37,096 nt of DNA, from contig DITY01000267.1 of NCBI GenBank assembly GCA_002422955.1, positions 1 to 37,096 on the forward strand. Direction: 5' to 3'. How positions within the stretch are numbered: the first letter of the stretch is position 1; each line of letters starts with the position of its first letter. This DNA comes from Planctomycetaceae bacterium UBA6172. GTDB taxonomy: Bacteria > Planctomycetota > Planctomycetia > Pirellulales > Pirellulaceae. Made by a program: the position numbers and the translations under genes. Shown in pieces: positions 1 through 7,677 of this stretch. The notes under the pieces were generated by a model. It was not told where the DNA came from. It saw only the letters and a list, made by a program, of their open reading frames with translations, and made no database searches.

Positions 1-281
1 GCCGGCTTAGGGGGAACAGAGGGTCACTCGAGTCCGGTAACGTGGGATCAAGTACCGGAAAATTCCGAAAAAAATGTTGTCGGACGGTTTTTTTCTTGTT
101 TTGGCAAGCGAAGATTGGTACTCTCGAGGGAATCCGGCCGATCTTTACGATGGCCAAAGGGTCGATTTCGACCCCTTCCATTGGCCTCGAGTGCCAATTT
201 GGGGGCGGTTGACATCGGGATCATGGCAGGTCGGATTGCTTTTCCATTCTTTTTTGATTTCTCGGTTCTGGAGATTCCTCG
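1..281. other. Left flank, non-coding leader region
   Basis: I find no convincing gene here. Two inverted-repeat elements sit near the left edge: TCCGGT (33-38) with ACCGGA (54-59), and an A-run at 68-74 mirrored by a T-run at 88-94 around a short GC-rich core. Together they could be the terminator zone of a gene lying left of the window, but the T-run does not directly follow a clean GC stem. A perfect TTGACA hexamer lies at 209-214, about 70 bases before the DUF1559 start, but the matching -10 position holds only TCGGAT or CGGATT, so a promoter there is weak inference. Confidence 0.4.
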
Positions 282-1397
282 GTGATAGTAACTCGTAATT
301 TGGTTAGTTCGAGACGGGCGTTCACGCTCGTCGAATTGCTGGTGGTCATTGCGATCATCGGCGTGATGGTTGGCCTTCTTCTTCCGGCTGTTCAGTCGGC
401 CCGCGAAGCCGCTCGGCGGATGTCTTGCAGCAACAATCTGAAGCAAATCGGGTTGGCGCTGCACAATTACCACGACACCTACAAGCGGCTGCCGTCGTCC
501 GGTTTCCAGCACGCGGGAACTCCTCAGGAGCCTCTTACGTGGGATCAAAGCAGCAAGGGAAGTCAGTTGGCCAAGTTGCTGCCCTACATCGAGCAGCAGG
601 CCTTGTATGACAGCATCCCTTTCGGCGGTGCACGCCCTCCGTTGATCACTCCTAGTTCACCTCCGGGCGCATCCGAGTATCAGGCTTACATCCTTTCGAC
701 CGCTCCGGGATCGTTTGCACACAACGGTCAAAATGTCGAGCGGACCTATCATGTGGTCGTTCCGACCTACATCTGCCCTACCTACTCAGGCATGGACCGT
801 TGGCAATGGAGCGATGGCGCCAACCCTGGCCATCGTGCGTTGTCAAACTACGCTGTCAGCATCGGGGCGCAGGCGATGCCGTCTAATGGCAGTTCGTGCG
901 CCTTGTTCCCCGGTAACATTTTCGGCGATGGCCCCGAAGGTCATGCCAACTCAAGGAGCGGCGTGAACGTTTCGGGGATGTTTGGTCGTGGCGAATGGTT
1001 TCCCCGGTTCGCCGAAGTGAAGGACGGTTTGTCCAACACGATCGCGATGGGCGAAGTTCTGCCTCACAAAGCGGACCATCATTGGAGCGGTTGGATGCAC
1101 TTCAACTCCCTGTGGACCGCGACGACCGCTCCGATCAACTATCCGATCGTCGGTATCGGCGAACCGGGTTGGAATCAAAATACCAATCCTCGGGGTTTGG
1201 CCAATGATGTTAATGGATTGGGTTGTAACGGTTGGCGAAATTGGCAAACCTCGCAAGGTTTCAAGTCAGAACACAAGGGTGGTGCCCAGTTCGTGTTCGG
1301 CGACGCGAGCGTTGCTTTCCTGTCGGAGTCGATCGACTACCGAACGTATCAAGCGTTGGGTGGTCGGCAGGACGGAATTCCCGCTCAGATTCCCTAA
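282..1397 (+). CDS. DUF1559 domain protein, type II/IV prepilin-like (371 aa)
   Basis: This is a secreted prepilin-like protein of the DUF1559 family, which is greatly expanded in planctomycetes. The N-terminus has a basic stretch followed by AFTLVELLVVIAIIG (about residues 14-28), the classic prepilin peptidase site plus hydrophobic helix; the residue before Phe is Ala rather than the more usual Gly. It continues with LLPAVQSAREAARR and NNLKQIGLALHNYHD, hallmarks of the family, and ends with the expected Gly-Asp box (VFGDASVAFL near residue 343). The start is GTG at 282 with GGAG about 8 bases upstream (270-273). No function is established for the family; a pseudopilin or surface-structure role is inferred from the N-terminus. 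The following gene encodes a small lipoprotein, a common pairing in these genomes. Confidence 0.93.
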   Translation: MIVTRNLVSSRRAFTLVELLVVIAIIGVMVGLLLPAVQSAREAARRMSCSNNLKQIGLALHNYHDTYKRLPSSGFQHAGTPQEPLTWDQSSKGSQLAKLLPYIEQQALYDSIPFGGARPPLITPSSPPGASEYQAYILSTAPGSFAHNGQNVERTYHVVVPTYICPTYSGMDRWQWSDGANPGHRALSNYAVSIGAQAMPSNGSSCALFPGNIFGDGPEGHANSRSGVNVSGMFGRGEWFPRFAEVKDGLSNTIAMGEVLPHKADHHWSGWMHFNSLWTATTAPINYPIVGIGEPGWNQNTNPRGLANDVNGLGCNGWRNWQTSQGFKSEHKGGAQFVFGDASVAFLSESIDYRTYQALGGRQDGIPAQIP

Positions 1398-1422
1398 TCT
1401 GAACGTCGGCTATTGTGATCTG

Positions 1423-1466
1423 GGGGGCGTTGGCTGTCGGAATTTGCTTTCGGCAGTCACGCCCCC
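1423..1466 (+). terminator. Strong intercistronic hairpin after DUF1559 gene
   Basis: GGGGGCGT (1423-1430) pairs perfectly with ACGCCCCC (1459-1466). Inside it CTGTCG pairs with CGGCAG through one G-U wobble. It starts 26 bases after the stop codon. No T-tract follows, so it may act as an mRNA-stabilising or processing stem rather than a full terminator. Confidence 0.5.
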
Positions 1467-1549
1467 TCGGTTGCTTTCGTGAGCGAGGTAGTCGGTTACT
1501 TCTTTTGAATTACGGTCCCTGGTCTATTTCTCCAACCATTCACGGCGCG

Positions 1550-2044
1550 ATGACACGTTTTTTTCTGCAAGGCTGCATGCTTTTGGTCCCATTTGCCTTG
1601 GTGGGCTGTGGAGGCAGCGACCTTCCTAATACCGTTCCCGTCACCGGAACGGTAACCATGGATGGGAAGCCGGTTGACGGCGCAACCGTCAATTTCCTCA
1701 GCGAGGGAGGGAGCATCGCCTCCGCGGGGACGACGGACGCGAGCGGCAAGTTTTCCTTGACCACGATTGTCGGATCGCAGTCCGTTCCCGGAGCGGTTGT
1801 CGGCAATCACGGGGTTGCGATCGTGAAAAACGAATCGTCGGGTCAGGGGATGGCCGATCCGAACGATTTGGAGGCGACGAAGGCGATGATGGAAAAGATG
1901 ACAACCAATCCGGTCATGACGAGTGATTTCAAGCCTAAATATATCGTTCCGCAAAAATACAACAACCCGACACAGTCTCAGATCAAGGCTCAGGTCACCG
2001 AAGCAGGGCCAAACGACATCAAAATCGAACTGAGCAGTCGCTGA
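1550..2044 (+). CDS. Small transthyretin/carboxypeptidase-regulatory-like lipoprotein (164 aa)
   Basis: This is a lipoprotein: a hydrophobic signal ends in the lipobox LVGC with Cys20. The mature part begins with a short Gly/Ser linker and continues TVPVTGTVTMDGKPVDGATV, the typical opening of the transthyretin-like / carboxypeptidase regulatory-like beta-sandwich found in many planctomycete lipoproteins. A later part (TDASGKFSL) matches the second strand pair of this fold. I chose ATG 1550 because it gives the signal peptide directly; the same frame is open back to 1415 but that extension has no signal-like features. The gene lies 152 bases after the DUF1559 gene in the same direction, and such lipoproteins often accompany DUF1559 genes. 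The fold assignment is by pattern; its ligand or partner is unknown. Confidence 0.85.
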   Translation: MTRFFLQGCMLLVPFALVGCGGSDLPNTVPVTGTVTMDGKPVDGATVNFLSEGGSIASAGTTDASGKFSLTTIVGSQSVPGAVVGNHGVAIVKNESSGQGMADPNDLEATKAMMEKMTTNPVMTSDFKPKYIVPQKYNNPTQSQIKAQVTEAGPNDIKIELSSR

Positions 2045-2091
2045 TCTGGGCAACCGGTTGTTTTGCCTTCGAGGCCAACACGCGAATCATC

Positions 2092-2127
2092 GGCGGCGGT
2101 TCGATCAGCGGACCGTCGCCTTTTTTT
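2092..2127 (+). terminator. Rho-independent terminator
   Basis: GGCGGCGG (2092-2099) pairs with CCGTCGCC (2113-2120) with one G-U wobble, and is followed at once by seven T (2121-2127). It lies 48 bases after the lipoprotein stop and separates this unit from the DUF3179 gene. Confidence 0.8.
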
Positions 2128-2145
2128 ATTCATTGTGAATCTTCA

Positions 2146-2808
2146 ATGCTGCCAAGAATCCGCTTTTTCATCGCCGGTTTGCCGCCGCTTTTGTGCGTGA
2201 CTGTGCTAGGTCTGGGTTGCAGTCAGCGTCCATCAAAGGATGAAATGCTCAGCGGCCTATCTCCAGAACTGCGGCAAACGCTGGAATCGGTCGGTCGCGA
2301 TACGCCGATGATTTCCGCTGGTATTGATCGTCCCGCTTTCGTGCGTTCCGACGCCGTAAGCCTAAGAGAAACGGATCGCGTAATCGGCCTCGTGATCGAA
2401 GGTCACGCTCGGGCTTATCCACTGGTCCGAATGTCAAGCTTGTTGGAGCATGTTGTCAACGATCATGTGCTCGATTCGACTGGTCAGCCGAAGGCGTTTA
2501 CCGTCACCTATTGCAATCTGACCGAATGCGTTCGTGTGCTGGAATCGGTGGATGGCGGGGGTGGTGATAATTTGGAAATCGGTACCTTGGGGCTGAACGA
2601 TGGGGGATTGATGCTGTACCGGAAGAACGAGCGATTCAAGCAAGAGGAACCGGTGGCAGCGTTGCGAGATGTCCCGTTCGAACTGATGACTTGGGGCGAG
2701 TGGAAAGCGAAACATCCGGAGACCGAGGTATACGTTGGCCCGTCCAATCGAAACCAGCGAGCCAGATTTTCCGAGGCGGCAACCGAAAGTCGACCGGTTT
2801 CACCCTAA
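2146..2808 (+). CDS. DUF3179 domain lipoprotein (220 aa)
   Basis: The N-terminus is a signal sequence ending near GLGC (Cys25), so this is probably a lipoprotein, although the -3 position is Gly, not the ideal Leu. The body matches DUF3179: VIGLVIEGHARAYPL (about residues 85-99), a central HVVND motif and the TYCNLTECVRV segment, which corresponds to the family's conserved TYCPLC-like region. The function of DUF3179 is unknown. The start ATG 2146 follows the terminator at 2092-2127 by 18 bases, so transcription presumably begins close by or reads through. The CRTAC1-like gene begins shortly after the stop in the same direction, suggesting one unit of extracytoplasmic proteins. Confidence 0.88.
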   Translation: MLPRIRFFIAGLPPLLCVTVLGLGCSQRPSKDEMLSGLSPELRQTLESVGRDTPMISAGIDRPAFVRSDAVSLRETDRVIGLVIEGHARAYPLVRMSSLLEHVVNDHVLDSTGQPKAFTVTYCNLTECVRVLESVDGGGGDNLEIGTLGLNDGGLMLYRKNERFKQEEPVAALRDVPFELMTWGEWKAKHPETEVYVGPSNRNQRARFSEAATESRPVSP

Positions 2809-2872
2809 TCGATCGGACCTGCAAGTAATCGCTCGGTCCGATTTTTTCGACAGGGATGCCCCCAGACCGCTT

Positions 2873-4747
2873 ATGGATTCGAGCTCAGCAAAACATGGCG
2901 TCGGTATCATGGCTTCAGGCGGTTTTCCTGTGACGCGGACGCGGACGCGGGGAGCTGGCCGCAACTGCGGGACACGCAATTGTCGGCGATCCTTGAGCCC
3001 ATGGCGTGATGCCCATCCGTTACCGTTCCTGGCGTGGTTGATAGTCGCCTTGTTGGGCGGGTGTCGGCGGGCTGAGCCCGACCTGCAACCGTCCGTTGAT
3101 CAAGTCCGAATCCCCGCCGCGGATTCTGCGACGCCCGCGGATCAGGCCGGGGCAGGTGCTCTCCGCGGCAATCCGCTTGAATTTGCGGACATTTCGAACG
3201 AATGGAATTTCGACTTCACCTACGCAAATGGCGAGAGTCAGCAGGAATTCACGATTCTGGAATCGTTGGGTGGCGGCATTGGAGTGCTGGATTTCGATCG
3301 TGATGGTCACCTCGATATTTTTTGCCCTGGCGGGGGGACGTTTGCTCAGAAAACCACCGTCGGGTATCCCTCTCAGTTGTTTCGCAATCTGAGTGGCTCC
3401 GGAATGGTTGCCGTAGCGGATTCGGCTGGCGAGGGGTTTGCTTCAGAGCACTACAGTCACGGTGCCTTTGTGGCGGATTACAATCAAGACGGCTTTCAGG
3501 ACGTTCTCGTCTCCGGCTACGGCGGGCTTCAGCTTTGGCAGAATCAGGGCGATGGGACGTTTATCGAAGTGCATGCGCGGGTCGGATTGACTGACCAGCG
3601 GTGGAGTTCGGCCGCGGCTTGGGCAGACTTCAACGGCGATGGGTTGTTGGACCTTTACGTCGCCCACTACGTCGATTGGTCATTCGACAACCATCCCTTC
3701 TGCCGGGGGCGCACCAATGAGGAACGCGACATCTGTCCTCCCCGCGAGTTCTCGGGACTGCCTGACACGCTTTACATCGGTAACCCTGACGGCACGTTTC
3801 GCGACGAATCGGAGGCCTGGGGTTTGAAGTCCGACGGCAAAGGATTGGGCGTACTGGTGGCCGACTTCGATGGGAATGGGGCTGTCGATGTGTATGTCGC
3901 TAACGATACCGTCAATAATTTTCTTTACTCCAACACGGGGCAGCCGCCGTTTCGAGAAATTGCCATGCTCGCTGGCGTTGCGGCCGACAAGGCCGGAATC
4001 CCAAACGGCAGCATGGGAGTTGATCTTTTGGATTTCAATCAGAACGGTCGGCCTGACATCTGGGTCACCAATTACGAGCGTGAGGATTTCGCCCTGTACC
4101 GAAATGAAGGACGCGGCACATTTTTGCATGTCAGCGATATTGCCGGTTTGAATGTCTTGGGTGGGCTATTTGTCGGTTTTGGCACCGCTTGTGCGGACCT
4201 TGACATGGATTCCAAGGAGGACATTCTCGTCAATAACGGCCACGTGATCCTGTTTCCGACAGCGTCACCCCGCGCCCAGCGTCCGCTGATCATGCTCGCC
4301 GATGGCCAGCGATTTCGTCGCGTGCAGTTCGCTGAGGATCACTATTTTTCCCAGGGGCATGAGGGACGCGGCCTGGCGGTTGCGGATCTAGATGCGGATG
4401 GCGACCTGGATATCATCTTTTCCAATATCAATGCCCCCGCGGCGATCTTAAGGAATGATCTCGAATCGTCCGCCAATTGGTTTCATTTGATGCTGGTGGG
4501 GACACGATCCAATCGAGATGCGATCGGTGCGGTCGCCACCGTTTCAATCGGCGGTCAAGATCTGATGCGAGTCCGCAAAGGCGGTGGGGGATACATGTCA
4601 ACCAGCCAAGAGGCTTTGGCGTGGGGGCTAGGAGATGTCGATCGCATCGAACGCTTGATGGTCCGTTGGCCCAGTGGGGCTGAAACATTGCTCGAAGATC
4701 TTCCTGTCAATCAGGTCCTGACACTGGTGGAGCCACGAGATGAATGA
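2873..4747 (+). CDS. CRTAC1-like FG-GAP/VCBS and ASPIC/UnbV repeat lipoprotein (about 624 aa)
   Basis: This is an extracytoplasmic beta-propeller-type protein. From ATG 2873, a long basic N-terminal region precedes a hydrophobic segment with lipobox LGGC at Cys64. Seven calcium-loop repeats of DxDxDGxxD type follow, for example DFDRDGHLDI, DYNQDGFQDV, DFNGDGLLDL, DFDGNGAVDV and DLDADGDLDI. The C-terminus is an ASPIC/UnbV domain (RDAIGAVATVSIGG to VRWPSGAETL). The start is uncertain: ATG 2909 and TTG 2993 are also in frame, none has a clear ribosome site, and the frame is open back to 2735 inside the DUF3179 gene. A short start near 2993 would give a more ordinary signal peptide. The stop overlaps the next gene by 8 bases, implying translational coupling with the TPR protein. 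The family is linked to secreted binding proteins; no substrate can be read here. Confidence 0.88.
   Translation: MDSSSAKHGVGIMASGGFPVTRTRTRGAGRNCGTRNCRRSLSPWRDAHPLPFLAWLIVALLGGCRRAEPDLQPSVDQVRIPAADSATPADQAGAGALRGNPLEFADISNEWNFDFTYANGESQQEFTILESLGGGIGVLDFDRDGHLDIFCPGGGTFAQKTTVGYPSQLFRNLSGSGMVAVADSAGEGFASEHYSHGAFVADYNQDGFQDVLVSGYGGLQLWQNQGDGTFIEVHARVGLTDQRWSSAAAWADFNGDGLLDLYVAHYVDWSFDNHPFCRGRTNEERDICPPREFSGLPDTLYIGNPDGTFRDESEAWGLKSDGKGLGVLVADFDGNGAVDVYVANDTVNNFLYSNTGQPPFREIAMLAGVAADKAGIPNGSMGVDLLDFNQNGRPDIWVTNYEREDFALYRNEGRGTFLHVSDIAGLNVLGGLFVGFGTACADLDMDSKEDILVNNGHVILFPTASPRAQRPLIMLADGQRFRRVQFAEDHYFSQGHEGRGLAVADLDADGDLDIIFSNINAPAAILRNDLESSANWFHLMLVGTRSNRDAIGAVATVSIGGQDLMRVRKGGGGYMSTSQEALAWGLGDVDRIERLMVRWPSGAETLLEDLPVNQVLTLVEPRDE
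2932..2949 (+). repeat. Hexanucleotide tandem repeat (GACGCG)x3
   Basis: Three perfect copies of GACGCG lie in the questionable N-terminal part of the CRTAC1-like frame and encode alternating Thr-Arg. Changes in copy number would preserve the frame. Such low-complexity sequence ahead of the signal peptide favours a translation start downstream of it. Confidence 0.6.
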
Positions 4748-6026
4748 GTCGCGTGTCGCATCGCGATTCGGCTTGGTTCGAGGCCTGGTGCAGGATCCGC
4801 GTTGCTGGGTCGTTTTGTTGTTGCTGATGCTCATCGCTTCGGTGGCGTACCAGGCGTGGCAGAGCCCGCGACGGCACTTCTTAGCTGGCATGAGGGCGGT
4901 TCGCGACAACAGCCGAGCGGATGTCGAGCGAGCCATTGGATCCCTAGAAGGCAGTGCCACCTACGAACTTCCGCAAGCGTACTTGAAGGGCTGGTTGCAA
5001 TTGCAGTCGGGTCAAGCGGATGAAGCGTTGGCGTTGGCAGTGAGTGCCCAAGACCACCCGGATGTCGAGGTCGAATCGCGGGTATTAGCAGGCCAGGCGG
5101 CCTACCGTCTCGGGGCCGCCGGTAACGCGAAGGTCTTCTGGGAAGAAGCCCTGGCGCGGGACCCTGATAGCCTGGCAGCCCATCAATGGTTGGGTGTCCT
5201 CTATTACGATGTCGGCGCGATGGATAACGCGATGCTGCATCTTCGCGCGGTCTCGCGTTTGGCACCCGAAGATTATCGCCCGGACCGCTTCATGGGATTG
5301 ATCAACCGCGATTACGAACGGCCGGATGTTGCCATCCCGCACTATCTCGAGTCGCTTCGCCGCGCGCCGAATCAGCCAGACGTCGAAACGGTCTGGCTCG
5401 AATTGGCCGAGTGCCAGATCAAGCAGCGTGAATACGAGGCCGCGATGAAAAGCTTAAGTCACTGTGGCGAATCCACCCGCCAAAAGCGTCTGACCGCCCG
5501 GTGTCTGATGAACATCGGTGATTTAGACGATGCCCGGCGTTTGGCGAGACAGTCGTTGTTAGAACGACCGGAAGACGTCGACGCGATTCAGCTGAACGCC
5601 GAAATCGCCTTGATTGATGGTGAAGTCGAAGCCGCCGCGCAATTGCTGGAGACCGCGATGCGATTTCATCCCTTCAACCATGGGGTTCGAACGCAACTGG
5701 CACAAGTGCTGGGGCGCCTGGGGCGAGATACTGAGTCGACCGAGCAATCCGCGCGTGCCGAGGAACTTCAGAAGCTCTGGCAGCGATTCTCCGATCTGCA
5801 GATCGAAGCGATCAACCGGGCCACGGACGCCCCCATTCGTTACGAGATTGGGCTGCTGGCGAAACAACTCGGCAAACCCGAATTGGCCGTCAGTTGGTTG
5901 AAGGCTGCCTTAGCGATCGATCCCAGCATGAGCCTTGCGGGGGAAGCCTTGGCGGCGATGGAAAGGACGACCGATGCCGCCGCACCGCAACCGATCGCGA
6001 GCCCTTCCCTGCTGCCAGGGAACTGA
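4740..6026 (+). CDS. Membrane-anchored TPR repeat protein (428 aa)
   Basis: The N-terminus has a short basic cytoplasmic segment and one transmembrane helix (WVVLLLLMLIASVAYQAW, about residues 23-40) without a cleavage site, so the protein is probably anchored with the repeats outside the cytoplasm. The rest is helical and reads as successive tetratricopeptide repeats: for example YLKGWLQLQSGQADEALAL, HQWLGVLYYDVGAMDNAMLHL and YEIGLLAKQLGKPELAVSWL. TPR arrays act as protein-binding scaffolds. The ATG overlaps the end of the CRTAC1-like gene by 8 bases (ATGAATGAG), so the two are surely co-translated and may form a complex. The stop lies only 3 bases from the stop of the convergent VCBS gene. 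CRTAC1-like and TPR modules often occur together in planctomycetes and acidobacteria; this is family knowledge, not tested here. Confidence 0.9.
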   Translation: MNESRVASRFGLVRGLVQDPRCWVVLLLLMLIASVAYQAWQSPRRHFLAGMRAVRDNSRADVERAIGSLEGSATYELPQAYLKGWLQLQSGQADEALALAVSAQDHPDVEVESRVLAGQAAYRLGAAGNAKVFWEEALARDPDSLAAHQWLGVLYYDVGAMDNAMLHLRAVSRLAPEDYRPDRFMGLINRDYERPDVAIPHYLESLRRAPNQPDVETVWLELAECQIKQREYEAAMKSLSHCGESTRQKRLTARCLMNIGDLDDARRLARQSLLERPEDVDAIQLNAEIALIDGEVEAAAQLLETAMRFHPFNHGVRTQLAQVLGRLGRDTESTEQSARAEELQKLWQRFSDLQIEAINRATDAPIRYEIGLLAKQLGKPELAVSWLKAALAIDPSMSLAGEALAAMERTTDAAAPQPIASPSLLPGN

Positions 6027-6029
6027 ACC

Positions 6030-7610
6030 TTATGGCTTGAGTCGCGAGTACCAAAGGGAGATCGCGGCACCCGGCAGTTCTTGTTCGCGAAAATGTCCAA
6101 CGATCAGGTCGTCACGACCATCGCCATCCAGATCGGACAATTTAAGTGCCGCGTGAATGCAGTTGCCATTAGCGAGGACGTGCCTGTCGAATTCGCCCAA
6201 CCGGTTCTGCTTCCACACGACTAAGGCCTCAGCCTCGTGCAGTCGTTGGTTGCGCACCAAACGTTGGGGGACGAAAGCCCCGGCGACAATCTCGATTTGC
6301 CCATCGCCATCGACGTCTCCGGCCAAAGCCCGATGAACGCCCGGCAAAGCGCCGACTTCGTGGGCAACGAAGGACAGGTCCCCTCGATTTTCAAACCATT
6401 TGACTCCGTGAAACGGCTTCAGGACGAAACTGTCGAAAGAATCCCCATTGGTATAGAGAATGTCGGTTTTTCCGTCACCATTGATGTCGACCAGTTCGAT
6501 GCCGCTCGAACCGTAAGACGGGCAAGGCGCGTCATAAACGGACTCGATGCGAAAGCGTCCTGATCCGTCATTGATCATCAGCTCAAGTCGTTCGTAGTGC
6601 TGGCTGATCAGGGCAACAAAGTCCGGTGCGCCATCGCCATTCAGGTCGGCGACCGGCACATGGATCGTGCCCTGGCGTGGATCCAGGTGGATCTTGGAAA
6701 GCCCTTCTTGCGGGGAATTGTCATCGCCTCGTTTGAGCCAGAAAATTGATCCCGTCGTTTGCCAGCCGAACTCGGCAACCAGGAGATCGTCATTGCCGTC
6801 ACGATCGAGATCGGCGATCTCGACCGATGCCACTCGCCCAACACCGTCGATGAGTGTCTGGGCTTCGAAATTCCCTGGTTTGTCCGCTGATTGCTTGAGC
6901 CAAATCACCTTTCCCAGAGCGTGGTCCTCGGGCAGGAACGACCCCAGTTCGGCAACCAGCAGATCTTGTAAACCGTCTCGATCCCAGTCACAGACGCGGA
7001 CAACGGCGGGATGGTCCAGTTGGCCTAGTCGCGTGGGATTCGCGACCGATCCGTCGGACTTGACCGCGGCAAAGTAGATTCCACCTGCCGACATATCGGA
7101 AAACACGATCCCCCGTCCCAGCGGCGAACCGAGATCCACCACATCGATGAAAGAAATGGCAGGGGTGGGATTGTCGGGAATCGAGAAGTCCTGTCGTTCA
7201 AATTGATCGACCCAGGACGTGTCGATCGGTTGGGGAGTGGGCAGATCTAGCTTTTCAGGTGCTCGGCTGACAAAGTACTGATGAACATCCGCTTGGATCG
7301 GGACGGTCATGTCGCTGCGTCCCGAAGCGTAGTAGAAATCGAAACCGCGCCGTACTTCGTCAAGCCACGCCGATTGTGGGAAACTGGAAGCCTGGGGCAT
7401 GCGATGGCAATCGCCACAGAAGATCTCGATATTCATCTCCACTTCGGGAGAGAGAACTCGCGATGCCGAGGCAACCTGAGCCTTGATTGGCCCAGTCGAA
7501 TCGGCGTCTGGGCGACATCCTAGGGTCGCACTGCAACCGATCAAAAATATCGCAAGGAAGATCTGGTGCGGGGTCGATCCGCGAATGAGCGTGCGACTGG
7601 AAAAAATCAT
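6030..7610 (-). CDS. VCBS/FG-GAP repeat lipoprotein with N-terminal haem-type CxxCH motif (526 aa)
   Basis: The signal peptide ends in the lipobox LIGC (Cys26); a second candidate Cys is at 32. Soon after comes CGDCH (residues 65-69), the covalent haem attachment motif of c-type cytochromes, in a short segment before the propeller. Six calcium-loop repeats follow, such as DWDRDGLQDL, DLDRDGNDDL, DLNGDGAPDF, DINGDGKTDI, DVDGDGQIEI and DLDGDGRDDL. No ASPIC/UnbV domain is visible. The ATG at 7610 is natural. The gene is convergent with the TPR gene with no room for a terminator between them, and lies 67 bases downstream of acs on the same strand. A secreted electron-transfer or binding protein is a reasonable inference. 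Whether haem is really bound is not shown, because only about 40 residues surround the motif and no distal Met ligand is obvious. Confidence 0.9.
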   Translation of the reverse strand: MIFSSRTLIRGSTPHQIFLAIFLIGCSATLGCRPDADSTGPIKAQVASASRVLSPEVEMNIEIFCGDCHRMPQASSFPQSAWLDEVRRGFDFYYASGRSDMTVPIQADVHQYFVSRAPEKLDLPTPQPIDTSWVDQFERQDFSIPDNPTPAISFIDVVDLGSPLGRGIVFSDMSAGGIYFAAVKSDGSVANPTRLGQLDHPAVVRVCDWDRDGLQDLLVAELGSFLPEDHALGKVIWLKQSADKPGNFEAQTLIDGVGRVASVEIADLDRDGNDDLLVAEFGWQTTGSIFWLKRGDDNSPQEGLSKIHLDPRQGTIHVPVADLNGDGAPDFVALISQHYERLELMINDGSGRFRIESVYDAPCPSYGSSGIELVDINGDGKTDILYTNGDSFDSFVLKPFHGVKWFENRGDLSFVAHEVGALPGVHRALAGDVDGDGQIEIVAGAFVPQRLVRNQRLHEAEALVVWKQNRLGEFDRHVLANGNCIHAALKLSDLDGDGRDDLIVGHFREQELPGAAISLWYSRLKP

Positions 7611-7677
7611 GAACAGCTACCGCTTATGAATGACACCAAATCTTCCAGTCTCGGCTTGCCACCGAAGGCGTCGGAAA

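Noticed and set aside
221..240. Sigma-54-like TGGCAGG...TTGC upstream of the DUF1559 gene
   Set aside because: The spacing between the GG and GC elements is one base too long; sigma-54 promoters need strict spacing.
48..548. Minus-strand open frame over the DUF1559 start
   Set aside because: It overlaps a strongly supported prepilin-like gene, has no domain and its composition is Arg/Pro-rich as expected for an antisense frame in GC-rich DNA.
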